Below are positions 22,164 to 30,947 of a stretch of 64,000 nt of DNA, piece after piece (the first letter of the stretch is position 1; the number at the start of each line of letters is the position of its first letter). The notes below the pieces were generated by a model. It saw only the letters and a list, made by a program, of their open reading frames with translations. It ran no database searches and had not been told where the DNA came from. This DNA comes from Pandoraea pneumonica (lineage in GTDB: Bacteria; Pseudomonadota; Gammaproteobacteria; Burkholderiales; Burkholderiaceae), in NCBI RefSeq assembly GCF_902459645.1, contig NZ_CABPSK010000006.1:62001-126000 (forward strand), in the 5' to 3' direction. The position numbers were made by a program, and so were the translations under genes.

Positions 22164-23621
22164 TCACGCGAACGGGTTTTCGACGCGTGGCCAGTAATTG
22201 AGATTGCGGCGGTGGTAGGGGATTGCCGCGAAGTCAGGCGTCAGCGCGCCCGGTGCCGCGACGTGGACGATCGCCTTCGCCCGAGGGGCAAACTCCGCTT
22301 GAAAGTGCTGCGTCGATTTCACGATCACGAGCCGTTTGGCGTCCATGGCGATACCGATGCCGGTGAAAGCGTCCACACCGATGACTTGTGTTCGCACGGA
22401 GACAAGCACGATGTCCAATCCGTTGGGCCCTTCGACCCAGACCGAGCGTCCCAACGGAATCGACATCCCGTGGATGCTCTGCGAATGCGCATCATGCACA
22501 GCCCGGACGGTGACACGCAGATCGATCGGGTCGCCTGAAGTGACACCGCATTTGCCGCCGATGCGAAGGTCGAGCGTGGCGCCGACACCGGCATCCGCAC
22601 AGATTTGAATCGCCCCCAGATCCCAGAAGCAACCCAGCGCAACATTGGGGATACCTCGCTCCACGATGCGCCGAAGCACAAACGTGCTGTCCCCTGGGGC
22701 ACCGCCGCCGGGGTTATCCGCAACATCCGCCACGACGACCGGACCATCCCCCACCGCCAACGCGGTATCGAGCCCGTGATCCAGATCGAGCCATTTGGGC
22801 TGAACCTCGTGCCGCATCGCCCAGAACTCACTACCGAGTTGATCCGCTAACGCACTGGCAAGCTCGGGGTCGCGGTCTGCAACCACCCAAAGCTTCGCGC
22901 CTGCCTCGGGAACGTCTCCCCAGGGGAAGCCGTGACCGAGCGACACGGAGAGAATGCCGTCGCGCCCCTCGAAGGACTTCATGCGCCGCACGAAGCCCGC
23001 CATCGGTTCCGACGTGGTATGCCATGCGCCCACCAAGCGGCACTCGTGCACGGCCGTGACTGGCGTGACTTTGCCATCGGCAGCTTGCGTCACCAGCCGG
23101 TAGGCTTCGCGCAACCGATCGATCGCATCCGTATGCGGATACTCTTTGTAAGCGATGAGAATGTCGGCCGCACGCTGCATTTGCGCGGTGAAATGACAAT
23201 GCGGATCGAGTGTCGCGGCAATGGGCACGTTGGGGCCGACGACTTCACGAATGCGTGCGAGCAGGTCGCCTTCGCAATCGTCGTAATGCTGCGCCACCAT
23301 CGCACCGTGAAGCATGAGCACCACGGCGTTGATCGGCAGTGCGGCGCGCACCCCGGCGACGATCTCGTCGCGCAACGTCTCATAGACCGCTCGAATCACA
23401 GGGCCCGATGGCTGTGCTTCCGCGCTCAGCCCCTCAGCCAATGCGTTGCCATCGGCGTGAATGAGTCGCCGCAGTTCCGCCATCAGATAGCCCACACTTT
23501 CGGGCGCGCGCAGACTTGCGTCGCCCCGGAAAATGCCAAATTCCTGAAACCCGCCCCAGCCCGTGGGGCATGGCGCGAAGGTGTTGGTTTCTGTCGATAG
23601 CTGTGCCGCGAAGATCTTCAT
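22164..23621 (-). CDS. M81 family metallopeptidase (MlrC-like)
   Basis: A 485-residue protein of the MlrC/DUF1485 family. The best-known member, MlrC, cleaves the linear tetrapeptide formed during microcystin breakdown; most members have no known substrate. Family features are the start MKIFAAQLSTETNTFAP, LHGAMVA, DPHCHFT, YKEYPHTD, the HGFPWGDV segment and DVADNPGGGAPGDST. The start at MKIFAAQ is preferred over a frame to 23657. It sits between the D-amino-acid dehydrogenase operon and the sensor kinase, and a candidate regulatory site lies 73-90 nt upstream. Confidence 0.9.
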   Translation of the reverse strand: MKIFAAQLSTETNTFAPCPTGWGGFQEFGIFRGDASLRAPESVGYLMAELRRLIHADGNALAEGLSAEAQPSGPVIRAVYETLRDEIVAGVRAALPINAVVLMLHGAMVAQHYDDCEGDLLARIREVVGPNVPIAATLDPHCHFTAQMQRAADILIAYKEYPHTDAIDRLREAYRLVTQAADGKVTPVTAVHECRLVGAWHTTSEPMAGFVRRMKSFEGRDGILSVSLGHGFPWGDVPEAGAKLWVVADRDPELASALADQLGSEFWAMRHEVQPKWLDLDHGLDTALAVGDGPVVVADVADNPGGGAPGDSTFVLRRIVERGIPNVALGCFWDLGAIQICADAGVGATLDLRIGGKCGVTSGDPIDLRVTVRAVHDAHSQSIHGMSIPLGRSVWVEGPNGLDIVLVSVRTQVIGVDAFTGIGIAMDAKRLVIVKSTQHFQAEFAPRAKAIVHVAAPGALTPDFAAIPYHRRNLNYWPRVENPFA

Positions 23622-23694
23622 GACGAGTCCAGAGGTGTGAAGAAAACCGTGACACACACTCTATGGGGACCGCGTTGCCTGATTGTGAGCAATG

Positions 23695-23712
23695 TGTATC
23701 GACATTGACACA
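23695..23712 (-). promoter_or_regulatory. Third candidate copy of the TGTNTC-N5-CGATACA operator
   Basis: On the minus strand, upstream of the M81 gene, the sequence reads TGTGTC-AATGTC-GATACA. It matches the core found before the receptor and tonB genes, in the same orientation relative to the downstream gene. Confidence 0.5.
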
Positions 23713-23759
23713 GAGCCCCGCTAGCGCTCTCCGAACGCGGTCGTCATTGCCGAAAGCAC

Positions 23760-24797
23760 CTATCGCCTCGGCAGCACGACACGTGCGATCAAGCCGCCTT
23801 CTTTGCCGTTAAGCAGCGTCAACGACCCGGCGTGCCGCTTCACCACATCGTGCGCAATGGCTAGCCCGAGCCCGGTACCGCCGGTGTCGCGGCTACGCGA
23901 TTGTTCGAGGCGAAAGAACGGCTCAAGCACCCGCTCGAGATCGCGCTCCGGAATGCCCGGGCCGCGATCGACGACGTCGATTTGAACCGCGTCGTTGCCA
24001 TCGATCAGTTCAATGCGCGCCTCGCCGCCATAACGAATGGCATTCGCCACCAGATTGCTCAGACAACGCTTCAACGCCAGCGGCTGCGCGAGCAGCGGTG
24101 CGATCGCGCCCTGCACTGAGACTTTCTGGCCGCGTTCCAGCGCGTCTTCCGCAATGGCATCCACGAGCGCATCGATGTCGATGGGGCTGAGTTCTTCCGT
24201 GACGGCCTCATTGCGCAGAAACGAGAGCGTTGCGTCGAGCAACTGCGTCATTTCATCGATATCCGAGACCATTCGATCGCTGAATTCCGATGCTTCGAGC
24301 GTCCGCACTCGAAGGCGCATGCGCGTGAGCGGTGTGCGCAAATCATGCGAGACGGCGGCGAGAAAGCGATTGCGATCGTTTACCTGACGGCGGATGGCGG
24401 CCTGCATCGAGTTGAAAACACGCGCCGCTTGCCGCGCTTCGATGGGCCCCGCTTCGGGAATGGGGGGCGCGTCCATATTGCGGGACAACTCCGCCGCCCC
24501 CGCGGCCAGCGACTTGAACGGCACCGACAGCATTCGCGCGCCGACCCAGGAAGAAACGAGTAGCGGAACGAGCTGCACGGCAGTGGCAATCCCCCATTGC
24601 AGCCCGGCCGACATGCCGGGCGGTGGCTTGAAGGCGGCCGACGAGTACAGCGTGTACATCAGTATTCCGGTGCCAGCTTGCGTGAGCGCCACCATGACGA
24701 GCATGACAAACAGCAGCCGATAAAACGCGGAGTCGAACGATGGCTTTTGCATGGTGGTGGCGGACGTCGTAGAAGAGAACTCGAACATGGCCGCCAT
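23760..24797 (-). CDS. Sensor histidine kinase (EnvZ-type)
   Basis: A 345-residue inner-membrane kinase. Two membrane helices (LLFVMLVMVALTQAGTG and LQWGIATAVQLVPLLVSSWV) flank only about 20 periplasmic residues. A HAMP-like linker, the phosphoacceptor box SHDLRTPLTRMR, N box NLVANAIRYGG, D box VDRGPGIPE and G box GGTGLGLAIAHDVV follow. The start is uncertain: TTG 24827, ATG 24797 or ATG 24788. No regulator gene is adjacent; the best partner is the OmpR-type regulator at 36037. The short loop suggests sensing within the membrane or through a partner. Confidence 0.9.
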   Translation of the reverse strand: MAAMFEFSSTTSATTMQKPSFDSAFYRLLFVMLVMVALTQAGTGILMYTLYSSAAFKPPPGMSAGLQWGIATAVQLVPLLVSSWVGARMLSVPFKSLAAGAAELSRNMDAPPIPEAGPIEARQAARVFNSMQAAIRRQVNDRNRFLAAVSHDLRTPLTRMRLRVRTLEASEFSDRMVSDIDEMTQLLDATLSFLRNEAVTEELSPIDIDALVDAIAEDALERGQKVSVQGAIAPLLAQPLALKRCLSNLVANAIRYGGEARIELIDGNDAVQIDVVDRGPGIPERDLERVLEPFFRLEQSRSRDTGGTGLGLAIAHDVVKRHAGSLTLLNGKEGGLIARVVLPRR

Positions 24798-24920
24798 TAT
24801 CCCGCGCCCATGTAGCGCCTTCGTCAACAGATTGTTTCAAGACAGACACATCCGCGCGCACGTCCACACACACATACGCCGCGCGCCAACTCCGCAGGGA
24901 TAAGCCACCGCGTTCACGAG

Positions 24921-24960
24921 GCTATGTTTCACGCGCGATACAAAGTCCACATGAACCAGA
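24921..24960 (+). promoter_or_regulatory. 40-bp regulatory block upstream of the receptor gene
   Basis: The core is TGTTTC (24925-24930), six spacer bases, then GATACA (24937-24942). The whole 40 bp matches 32 of 40 positions, without gaps, in the minus-strand sequence 35900-35861 upstream of tonB. It lies about 160 nt before the receptor GTG. Confidence 0.65.
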
Positions 24961-24990
24961 AATGTCGCGCAAATAACGTCTATCCCGGAA

Positions 24991-25010
24991 TTAGGGCGAA
25001 CTGGCCCTAA
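24991..25010. promoter_or_regulatory. Inverted repeat upstream of the receptor gene
   Basis: TTAGGGC-GAACTG-GCCCTAA has perfect 7-bp arms. It lies between the shared 40-bp block and the receptor start and is not found upstream of tonB. The protein that would bind it is unknown. Confidence 0.45.
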
Positions 25011-25103
25011 GACTCGAATGAGCGTGGACACACAACGCTTGACGACCCATACCGCGAAGGCATTCGTGATGACCGACGTGCGGAAATCCCGGAGGAGACG
25101 ACA

Positions 25104-27497
25104 GTGGCAATCAGACAGCATCGCAGGCATACCGCAGTCACTTGGCATCGATTCAGATTATGTCCGCGCGGCGGAACCTGGTTGGTCGGCTCGCTGCTGG
25201 GGCTAGCGTCAGCCTATGGACATGCGCAAACCGTAACGCTACCAGGTGCCGCGTCTGCGGTGAGTGCCGACGCAGAGAGCGCCAACCCAACGCCTCAGAC
25301 AAACGCAAACCCGGGCGGAACCGCTGGAAGCGCCGGAAGCGCAGAAGCCGCAGCAAGCGCAGAAACCAAGACCGCAGCGTCGGCGAAAGACGGCGCAACG
25401 CTCAATACCGTGGTGGTGACGGCCACGCGTCGTCGCGAGCCTGCGCGCGAAGTGCCGATGCAGATCAACGTCATTTCCGCCGATGACTTGCAGAAGAGCG
25501 GCGCGAAAACGATGTCCGATTTTCTCGCGGCCGAGCCGGGCGTCGATCTCAACACCCAAGGCGGCAGCGGTGCCGGACAGATCAGCATGCGCGGCGTGAC
25601 GACCGGCGAGCAGACCGGCCCCACCGTCGGTGTCTACGTCGACGATGTCGCCTTCGGCGGCAGCACGGTCTTCTCGCAAGGCGCCTCGTTCGCGCTGGAC
25701 ATGAGCCTGTTGGATCTGAATCACATCGAAGTGTTGCGCGGGCCGCAGGGCACGCTCTACGGCGCGGGGGCGATGGGCGGGCTGTTGAAGTACGTCACGA
25801 ACGAGCCGAATACCAATGAATTCTCCGGCCAGGCGAGCCTCGGCATGTCGTCGACCAAACACGGCGGCATTGGCAATAGCGCGAACGCGGTGCTCAATAT
25901 CCCGATCAAGAGCGACGTAGCGGCGGTGCGCGTCTCTGCGTTCAGCCAACACGACGCCGGGTACGTCGACGCCGTCGGACCGCAGGCAGGCAACCGAATC
26001 GACAGAGGCGATACGTACGGCGCGCGCGCGTCGTTGCTCCTGACGCCAACGAGTCAATTCACCGTGCGCCTGAGCGCGATCACGCAGAACATCAATCGCA
26101 ACGCCCCCAACTATGTTGCTTACGACAGCACTGGCAAACCCGTCGATGGCGATCTGACGACGCGGGTGTATGCCCCGGAGCCGTTCCATCAAAACGTTCA
26201 GCTCTACTCGCTTGGCGTGGAGTACGACTTCGGCTGGGCACGCTTGAACTCGATCACGTCGTATCAATCGGTCAAGACAGACCAGCCGCAGGATCTGTCG
26301 GTGGTCTACGTGCCGGCGCTCGCGGCTCAAGGGCTCAATTTGAACTCGGTCGTCGCGGCAAACTTTGCGAAGACGAACAAGGTGACGCAAGAGTTTCGTC
26401 TGACATCGGCGGCGAACCAGCGCCTCGAATGGTTAGGCGGGCTCTTCTTTACCCGTGAACGAAGCGAGTCGGATCAGGGCATTCTCGCCGGATTCCCCGA
26501 CGGGACGTCGGCCACGCTCTCCGGACTGGTGGCACCGAGCACCTATACCGAATACGCCGCGTATGGCGACGTGACCTACCACCTGACGCCGCGTTTGGCG
26601 CTCACGGGCGGTATCCGAATCGCCCACAACCAGCAGAACTACGACCAAACGACATCGGGCATTCTGGGCGGACCGCCCCAATCGACTTCCTCGCCGTCGT
26701 CCGACACCAGCAAGACCTACATGTTGACGGCCAGCTATCGATTGACCGAGAACAGCAACGTGTACGTTCGCGCGGCTAGCGGCTATCGCCCCGGTGGGCC
26801 GAACGCGCAGCTCATCAGCCCAATCACGGGGCTTCCCGGCAATGGCAATCCAACGTTTCAGCCCGATACGCTTTGGACATACGAGGCAGGCTACAAGGCC
26901 GATTTGTTCGACAAACGGCTTTCGTTCTCGGCCACCGTCTACGACATCGAGTGGAAAAACATCCAGCAGCTCGGCGCCATCGATGGTGTGAATCAGGTGC
27001 TCAACGCGGGGGATGCGCGCGTGAAGGGGTTCGAGTTGGCGAGTAGCTTCCGCCCCGATCAGCACTGGACGTTTGGCTTGGGCTTTTCCTACATCGACGC
27101 AAGGTTGACGCAGGGAAATACCGCCACTGGGACACAAACAGGCGACCCGCTGCCGAATTCCGCCAAGTTCGCGGCCACGCTGACGGGGACATACCACTTC
27201 TCGATCGCCTCGTATGCCTCGTACGTGGGGATTGCGCAGCGATTCGTCGGCAGTCGCCACTCCGGGTTTAGCGGCAGCAGCGGCCGACCCGATTACCCGC
27301 TGCCGGGTTATGCCGTGACCGACCTTCAGGCGGGGATCGACTTCGGCCGCGCCAGCCTGAACTTCTACGTGCGCAACGTGTTCGACCGCCGCGCGCTGCT
27401 TGCCGCAGGGACCGCCCTCATGCCGCTCGGCGGACCGGCGCTCGTCAGTGTGGAACAGCCGCGCACCATCGGCGCTGTGCTCACCGTGCCGTTCTGA
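25104..27497 (+). CDS. TonB-dependent outer-membrane receptor
   Basis: A 797-residue ligand-gated porin. A long basic N-terminus and hydrophobic core ending near AYGHA-QT look like a signal peptide. An Ala/Ser-rich stretch precedes the TonB-box-like LNTVVVTATRR, then the plug (PMQINVISADDLQKSG, IEVLRGPQGTLYGAG) and the beta-barrel, ending in a terminal Phe (AVLTVPF). The GTG start has GGAGGAG 7 nt upstream. No haem or siderophore genes are nearby; the linked peptide-processing genes suggest a peptide ligand. It is followed after 45 nt by a D-aminopeptidase-like gene. Confidence 0.94.
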   Translation: MAIRQHRRHTAVTWHRFRLCPRGGTWLVGSLLGLASAYGHAQTVTLPGAASAVSADAESANPTPQTNANPGGTAGSAGSAEAAASAETKTAASAKDGATLNTVVVTATRRREPAREVPMQINVISADDLQKSGAKTMSDFLAAEPGVDLNTQGGSGAGQISMRGVTTGEQTGPTVGVYVDDVAFGGSTVFSQGASFALDMSLLDLNHIEVLRGPQGTLYGAGAMGGLLKYVTNEPNTNEFSGQASLGMSSTKHGGIGNSANAVLNIPIKSDVAAVRVSAFSQHDAGYVDAVGPQAGNRIDRGDTYGARASLLLTPTSQFTVRLSAITQNINRNAPNYVAYDSTGKPVDGDLTTRVYAPEPFHQNVQLYSLGVEYDFGWARLNSITSYQSVKTDQPQDLSVVYVPALAAQGLNLNSVVAANFAKTNKVTQEFRLTSAANQRLEWLGGLFFTRERSESDQGILAGFPDGTSATLSGLVAPSTYTEYAAYGDVTYHLTPRLALTGGIRIAHNQQNYDQTTSGILGGPPQSTSSPSSDTSKTYMLTASYRLTENSNVYVRAASGYRPGGPNAQLISPITGLPGNGNPTFQPDTLWTYEAGYKADLFDKRLSFSATVYDIEWKNIQQLGAIDGVNQVLNAGDARVKGFELASSFRPDQHWTFGLGFSYIDARLTQGNTATGTQTGDPLPNSAKFAATLTGTYHFSIASYASYVGIAQRFVGSRHSGFSGSSGRPDYPLPGYAVTDLQAGIDFGRASLNFYVRNVFDRRALLAAGTALMPLGGPALVSVEQPRTIGAVLTVPF

Positions 27498-27542
27498 TAC
27501 GCCCGACCGAATGACTGAATGACCGAATACCGGAGACTCTCA

Positions 27543-29177
27543 ATGACTTTGCAGCACCAAGACGTGCACGATCGGCTTGACGCCCATCTTGCGAAATTCA
27601 ATCGAAGTGATTCCCCAGGGCTAGTGGTCGGCATTGCCCGCGCGGGGCGTGCGCTGTACCGGAAGGGGTTCGGCATGACGAGCCTCGAACACGGCGTTGC
27701 CAACAGTCCGGCCACCCGCATGCGTATCGGTTCGACCAGTAAGCATTTCACCTGCCTTGCCGTGCTGCTCCTTGCCGAGGACGGCAAACTGGATATCGAT
27801 GCGGGCGTTCGCACTTACCTTCCCGAATTACCCGAATTGAAGGGCGTACCGACGCTGCGTCAGTTGATGACGCATACCGGCGGCTATCGCTGCTATCTCG
27901 ACTTATCGGTGATCACGCAAGGTGTTGCCACCATCGGTCCGGGCGTGCCGTTAGCGATTGAGTTGCGTCAGCAGGATGTCAACTTCGCACCGGGCGAGCG
28001 CATGATTTATTGCAACGGGGGATATCACCTCCTGTCGCAAGTCATCGCACGGGTGAGCGGCATGCCGTTCGAGCAATTCCTTGCGCAACGAATCTTCCGC
28101 GTGATGGGCATGAACGACACGGAGTCCGTCAGCGACGACCTGCGAATCCGGCCGCGCATGGCCACGCAGCACGTGCCGGACGGCGCGGGCGGATATTTGC
28201 GTGGATTGTTTCCGAGCGTCGATGTCTTGGGCGAGGGCGGTATCGTCTCCACGATTGACGACATGCTGACGTGGACCGCACACCTCCGTCACCCGACCAA
28301 ACTCGGCAGCCCCGACACGTGGAGAGAGATGCTGACGATGCCGCGATACTCGAGCGGTGAAGTTGGCGTCTATGCGTTGGGATTGATGCGCACCCGCTAC
28401 CGCAACGTCGACACCATTCATCATGCAGGCGGTGTTTTCGGCGGATGCAGCCAGATGTTGACGGTGCCCGCGCACGACTTGGACATCGTGTTGATGAGCA
28501 ACGGTGCAGCGGTCAATCCCGTGGCGTTGGCGACCGAGATCGTCGATATCGTCCTGGGCGACGAAGTCCTCGGCGCACCGCGGCAAGCCCCGGCAGAGAC
28601 GTCGGACAACCCCGGCTTGCGCGGTAAATATCTTTCCGTCGAACCGCTTCAGTGGGTGGAAATCGCGGAGCGCGACGGCGCGTGGTACGCAACGACACAC
28701 AATCAATCGCATCATCCGGAGCCGCTCATCGCCGATGAATTTGGCTACCGAATCGACGATGGCGCGGGGGCGCAGACGCGCGTCGTGCCGCATGCACGTA
28801 CACCGGCGGGCGACGTTTCGGCCATCGATGTCATCGAGAGCGGGCATGCCGTCACCTTGCGTCGACACGACATCGTGCTGCCGACCGAGGCGTTAAAAAT
28901 GGACGAAATCTGCGGTCGATACTTCAGTCACGATGCCGACGCACACGCCGTCGTCTCGATTGAGGATGAGGGGCTGACGCTCGCCATTCGCGGGGCTACG
29001 GGAAGTGCACGCTATCGACTGAATGCCTTGACCCGCGATGTCTGGACCTTCGCGCCTGCCGACGCTTCGGCAATGGCGACGGGCACGGCACGGGTGGAAC
29101 GCAGCGCGGACAAGGCTACGCGCTTTTTCCTTTCCACATCCCGCACGCGGGGACTAGCGTTCGCTCGAGTCGAGTGA
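27543..29177 (+). CDS. D-aminopeptidase-like serine hydrolase (1)
   Basis: A 544-residue member of the beta-lactamase/DD-peptidase fold group resembling Ochrobactrum D-aminopeptidase (DAP). It shows SxxK as STSK (Ser64-Lys67), YxN as YCN in MIYCNGGYH, and HxG as HAG in IHHAGGVFGG. The C-terminal 200 residues fit the extra beta-barrel domains of DAP. DAP releases N-terminal D-residues from peptides. No signal peptide is seen, suggesting cytoplasmic action. CGGAGA precedes ATG 27543, which is preferred to ATG 27519. It forms an operon with the receptor. Confidence 0.87.
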   Translation: MTLQHQDVHDRLDAHLAKFNRSDSPGLVVGIARAGRALYRKGFGMTSLEHGVANSPATRMRIGSTSKHFTCLAVLLLAEDGKLDIDAGVRTYLPELPELKGVPTLRQLMTHTGGYRCYLDLSVITQGVATIGPGVPLAIELRQQDVNFAPGERMIYCNGGYHLLSQVIARVSGMPFEQFLAQRIFRVMGMNDTESVSDDLRIRPRMATQHVPDGAGGYLRGLFPSVDVLGEGGIVSTIDDMLTWTAHLRHPTKLGSPDTWREMLTMPRYSSGEVGVYALGLMRTRYRNVDTIHHAGGVFGGCSQMLTVPAHDLDIVLMSNGAAVNPVALATEIVDIVLGDEVLGAPRQAPAETSDNPGLRGKYLSVEPLQWVEIAERDGAWYATTHNQSHHPEPLIADEFGYRIDDGAGAQTRVVPHARTPAGDVSAIDVIESGHAVTLRRHDIVLPTEALKMDEICGRYFSHDADAHAVVSIEDEGLTLAIRGATGSARYRLNALTRDVWTFAPADASAMATGTARVERSADKATRFFLSTSRTRGLAFARVE

Positions 29178-29242
29178 TGTGGCGCGGCGGTGGGAACTCA
29201 GCACGTGAGCGCCCACCGCCGCGATATAGCTAACGAGAAAGC

Positions 29243-30931
29243 TTACGAGAAAGCCTTGGCGAATCGCAGATGCCGCGTCCGGGGTGTGTTGACAGCAAAT
29301 CCCTCGACACTCCCCGAGCTGGGGCACCTGACGATGGAAATCGTGCCTGTTGTGATGGCGTTCGGGCCGCGGGGCGAGAAGCGAAACAGATCGGTGTCGA
29401 GCGGAAAGACGTCGTAGTGGCATTCCCCCGCGCGCCCCACGATCGCTAACGACATGATTGCGCAAACGTCGCCAGACGCTTCTTTCCCCGGCACCACACG
29501 ACACAGCGTGGCGCGAGCGTCGGCTTCTTCGCTAGCATAGTCACCGCGTAGCGAATCGACGACATCGAGACTCACCGATGACGGTATCTCAATCCGACGA
29601 TAAGTCCTTGCATGACCGCAGTGCGAGATGCGCAATTGCGCTGCATCGTCCGGCGCGATGGCGGCCCCCCACTGAAGCAGGAAGGTGCCGTCGCCACTCG
29701 ATTCCAAGGCGAACTCGCACGTGCCGGTTGCCGGGGCGTCGACCGCGTAGAGCGTTGGATTGCTCGGTTCAAGCGGACCGCTGAGCGTCATGGTCTCGCC
29801 ACGCTCGGCGATGGCGTAGACGATGTCGCTGTTTGCCTCGCGGTAGGTTCCGGCGCGTTCGCGCCAAGGGGCCATGATGGCGGGCGTCGGGGCGGCGCAT
29901 TCCTTCAACTCGTCAGCCAACAGGATGTCCAGCATGCGAAGCGACAACGCCGTCGGTGCCGAAATCGCCCCGTTGCTAAGCAGCACGATATCGATGCCGT
30001 ACTCGGGGACGCATAGCATCTGGCACGATCCCCCGACGACACCCCCGGCGTGGTGGATCAGCTCACACCCGCGATATTGCGTGCGTTTCAACCCCATCAT
30101 GTAATCGCTGCGCCGGCCACTGGTGAATAGGGGCGACGAAAACATCATGTCCCATGTGGCGGTGCTTCCCACGCGTTTTGCACCGCGCAGATGGGCACAC
30201 CATTTCAGCATGTCGTCCACGCACGAGACGACGCTGCCCTCGCCGAGTATCTCGCGCGAAGGGAAGAGTCCCCGGCCGTAAGCGCCGTCGCCGTGATCGA
30301 CATGGCAAGCGGCCATCCGGCTGTGAATCCGATAATCGTCGGGCAGGCAAAACGTATCGTTCATGCCCAAGGGTTCGAATATTTCAGACGCCAGAAACGC
30401 CGCGAACGATTGCCCACTGACACGCTCGATCGCCAGCGAAATCAGGTGATATCCGCCGTTGCAGTACATCATCCGCTCGCCAGCAGGAAAATTGACGCCG
30501 GTTTGTCTGCGCTGAATGTCGAGCAGATAGCCCGGCGACGGTGCCGCCAGCCCGTTGGTAAGCAGCGAGATGTCGAGCGCGCAGCGTTGCCCGCTTGTGT
30601 GAAACATGAGCGAGCGTATCGTCGCCTCGCCTGCGATTCCCGTCAGCTCGGGAAGATAACGCCGGATCGGCACATCGATATCCAGCGCTTTCGCTTCCTG
30701 AAGCAGCAGCGTGGCGAGGCAGGCCATGTGCTTGCTTGTCGAGCCGATGCGCAGCCGCGTCTGCGCGTGCAATGCCAGTCCCAGACCAACATCCGACATA
30801 CCAAAGGCTCGGCGCAACGCGATCTCGCCGTTCATCACCACCCCGGCAACGACGCCCGGTGCGTCGCTTCGGTTGAACGGCTCAAACAGCGCCATCAGCG
30901 CTTTGCCATCGAATCGCGCTTGTGTCGACAC
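29243..30931 (-). CDS. D-aminopeptidase-like serine hydrolase (2), GTG start
   Basis: A 562-residue paralogue of the neighbouring hydrolase, with STSK at the same residues (64-67), YCN in MMYCNGGYH and HAG in IHHAGGVVGG. The GTG at 30931 is chosen because GGAGGA lies 7 nt upstream and it places FNRSDAPG exactly 18 residues from the start, as in the paralogue. Longer frames overlap the epimerase gene. The start lies 16 nt after the epimerase stop. It is tail-to-tail with paralogue 1 across a 65-nt gap with no clear terminator. Confidence 0.86.
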   Translation of the reverse strand: MSTQARFDGKALMALFEPFNRSDAPGVVAGVVMNGEIALRRAFGMSDVGLGLALHAQTRLRIGSTSKHMACLATLLLQEAKALDIDVPIRRYLPELTGIAGEATIRSLMFHTSGQRCALDISLLTNGLAAPSPGYLLDIQRRQTGVNFPAGERMMYCNGGYHLISLAIERVSGQSFAAFLASEIFEPLGMNDTFCLPDDYRIHSRMAACHVDHGDGAYGRGLFPSREILGEGSVVSCVDDMLKWCAHLRGAKRVGSTATWDMMFSSPLFTSGRRSDYMMGLKRTQYRGCELIHHAGGVVGGSCQMLCVPEYGIDIVLLSNGAISAPTALSLRMLDILLADELKECAAPTPAIMAPWRERAGTYREANSDIVYAIAERGETMTLSGPLEPSNPTLYAVDAPATGTCEFALESSGDGTFLLQWGAAIAPDDAAQLRISHCGHARTYRRIEIPSSVSLDVVDSLRGDYASEEADARATLCRVVPGKEASGDVCAIMSLAIVGRAGECHYDVFPLDTDLFRFSPRGPNAITTGTISIVRCPSSGSVEGFAVNTPRTRHLRFAKAFS

Positions 30932-30947
30932 GGCATATCCTCCGGAA

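Noticed and set aside
22164-23621. A true microcystin-degradation (mlr) locus
   Set aside because: Only an MlrC-family gene is present. No MlrA (membrane protease), MlrB or MlrD is recognisable, so the claim was limited to a peptide island.
24925-24942. Fur box or haem-uptake regulation of the receptor
   Set aside because: The repeat does not resemble GATAATGATAATCATTATC, and no siderophore or haem gene is nearby.
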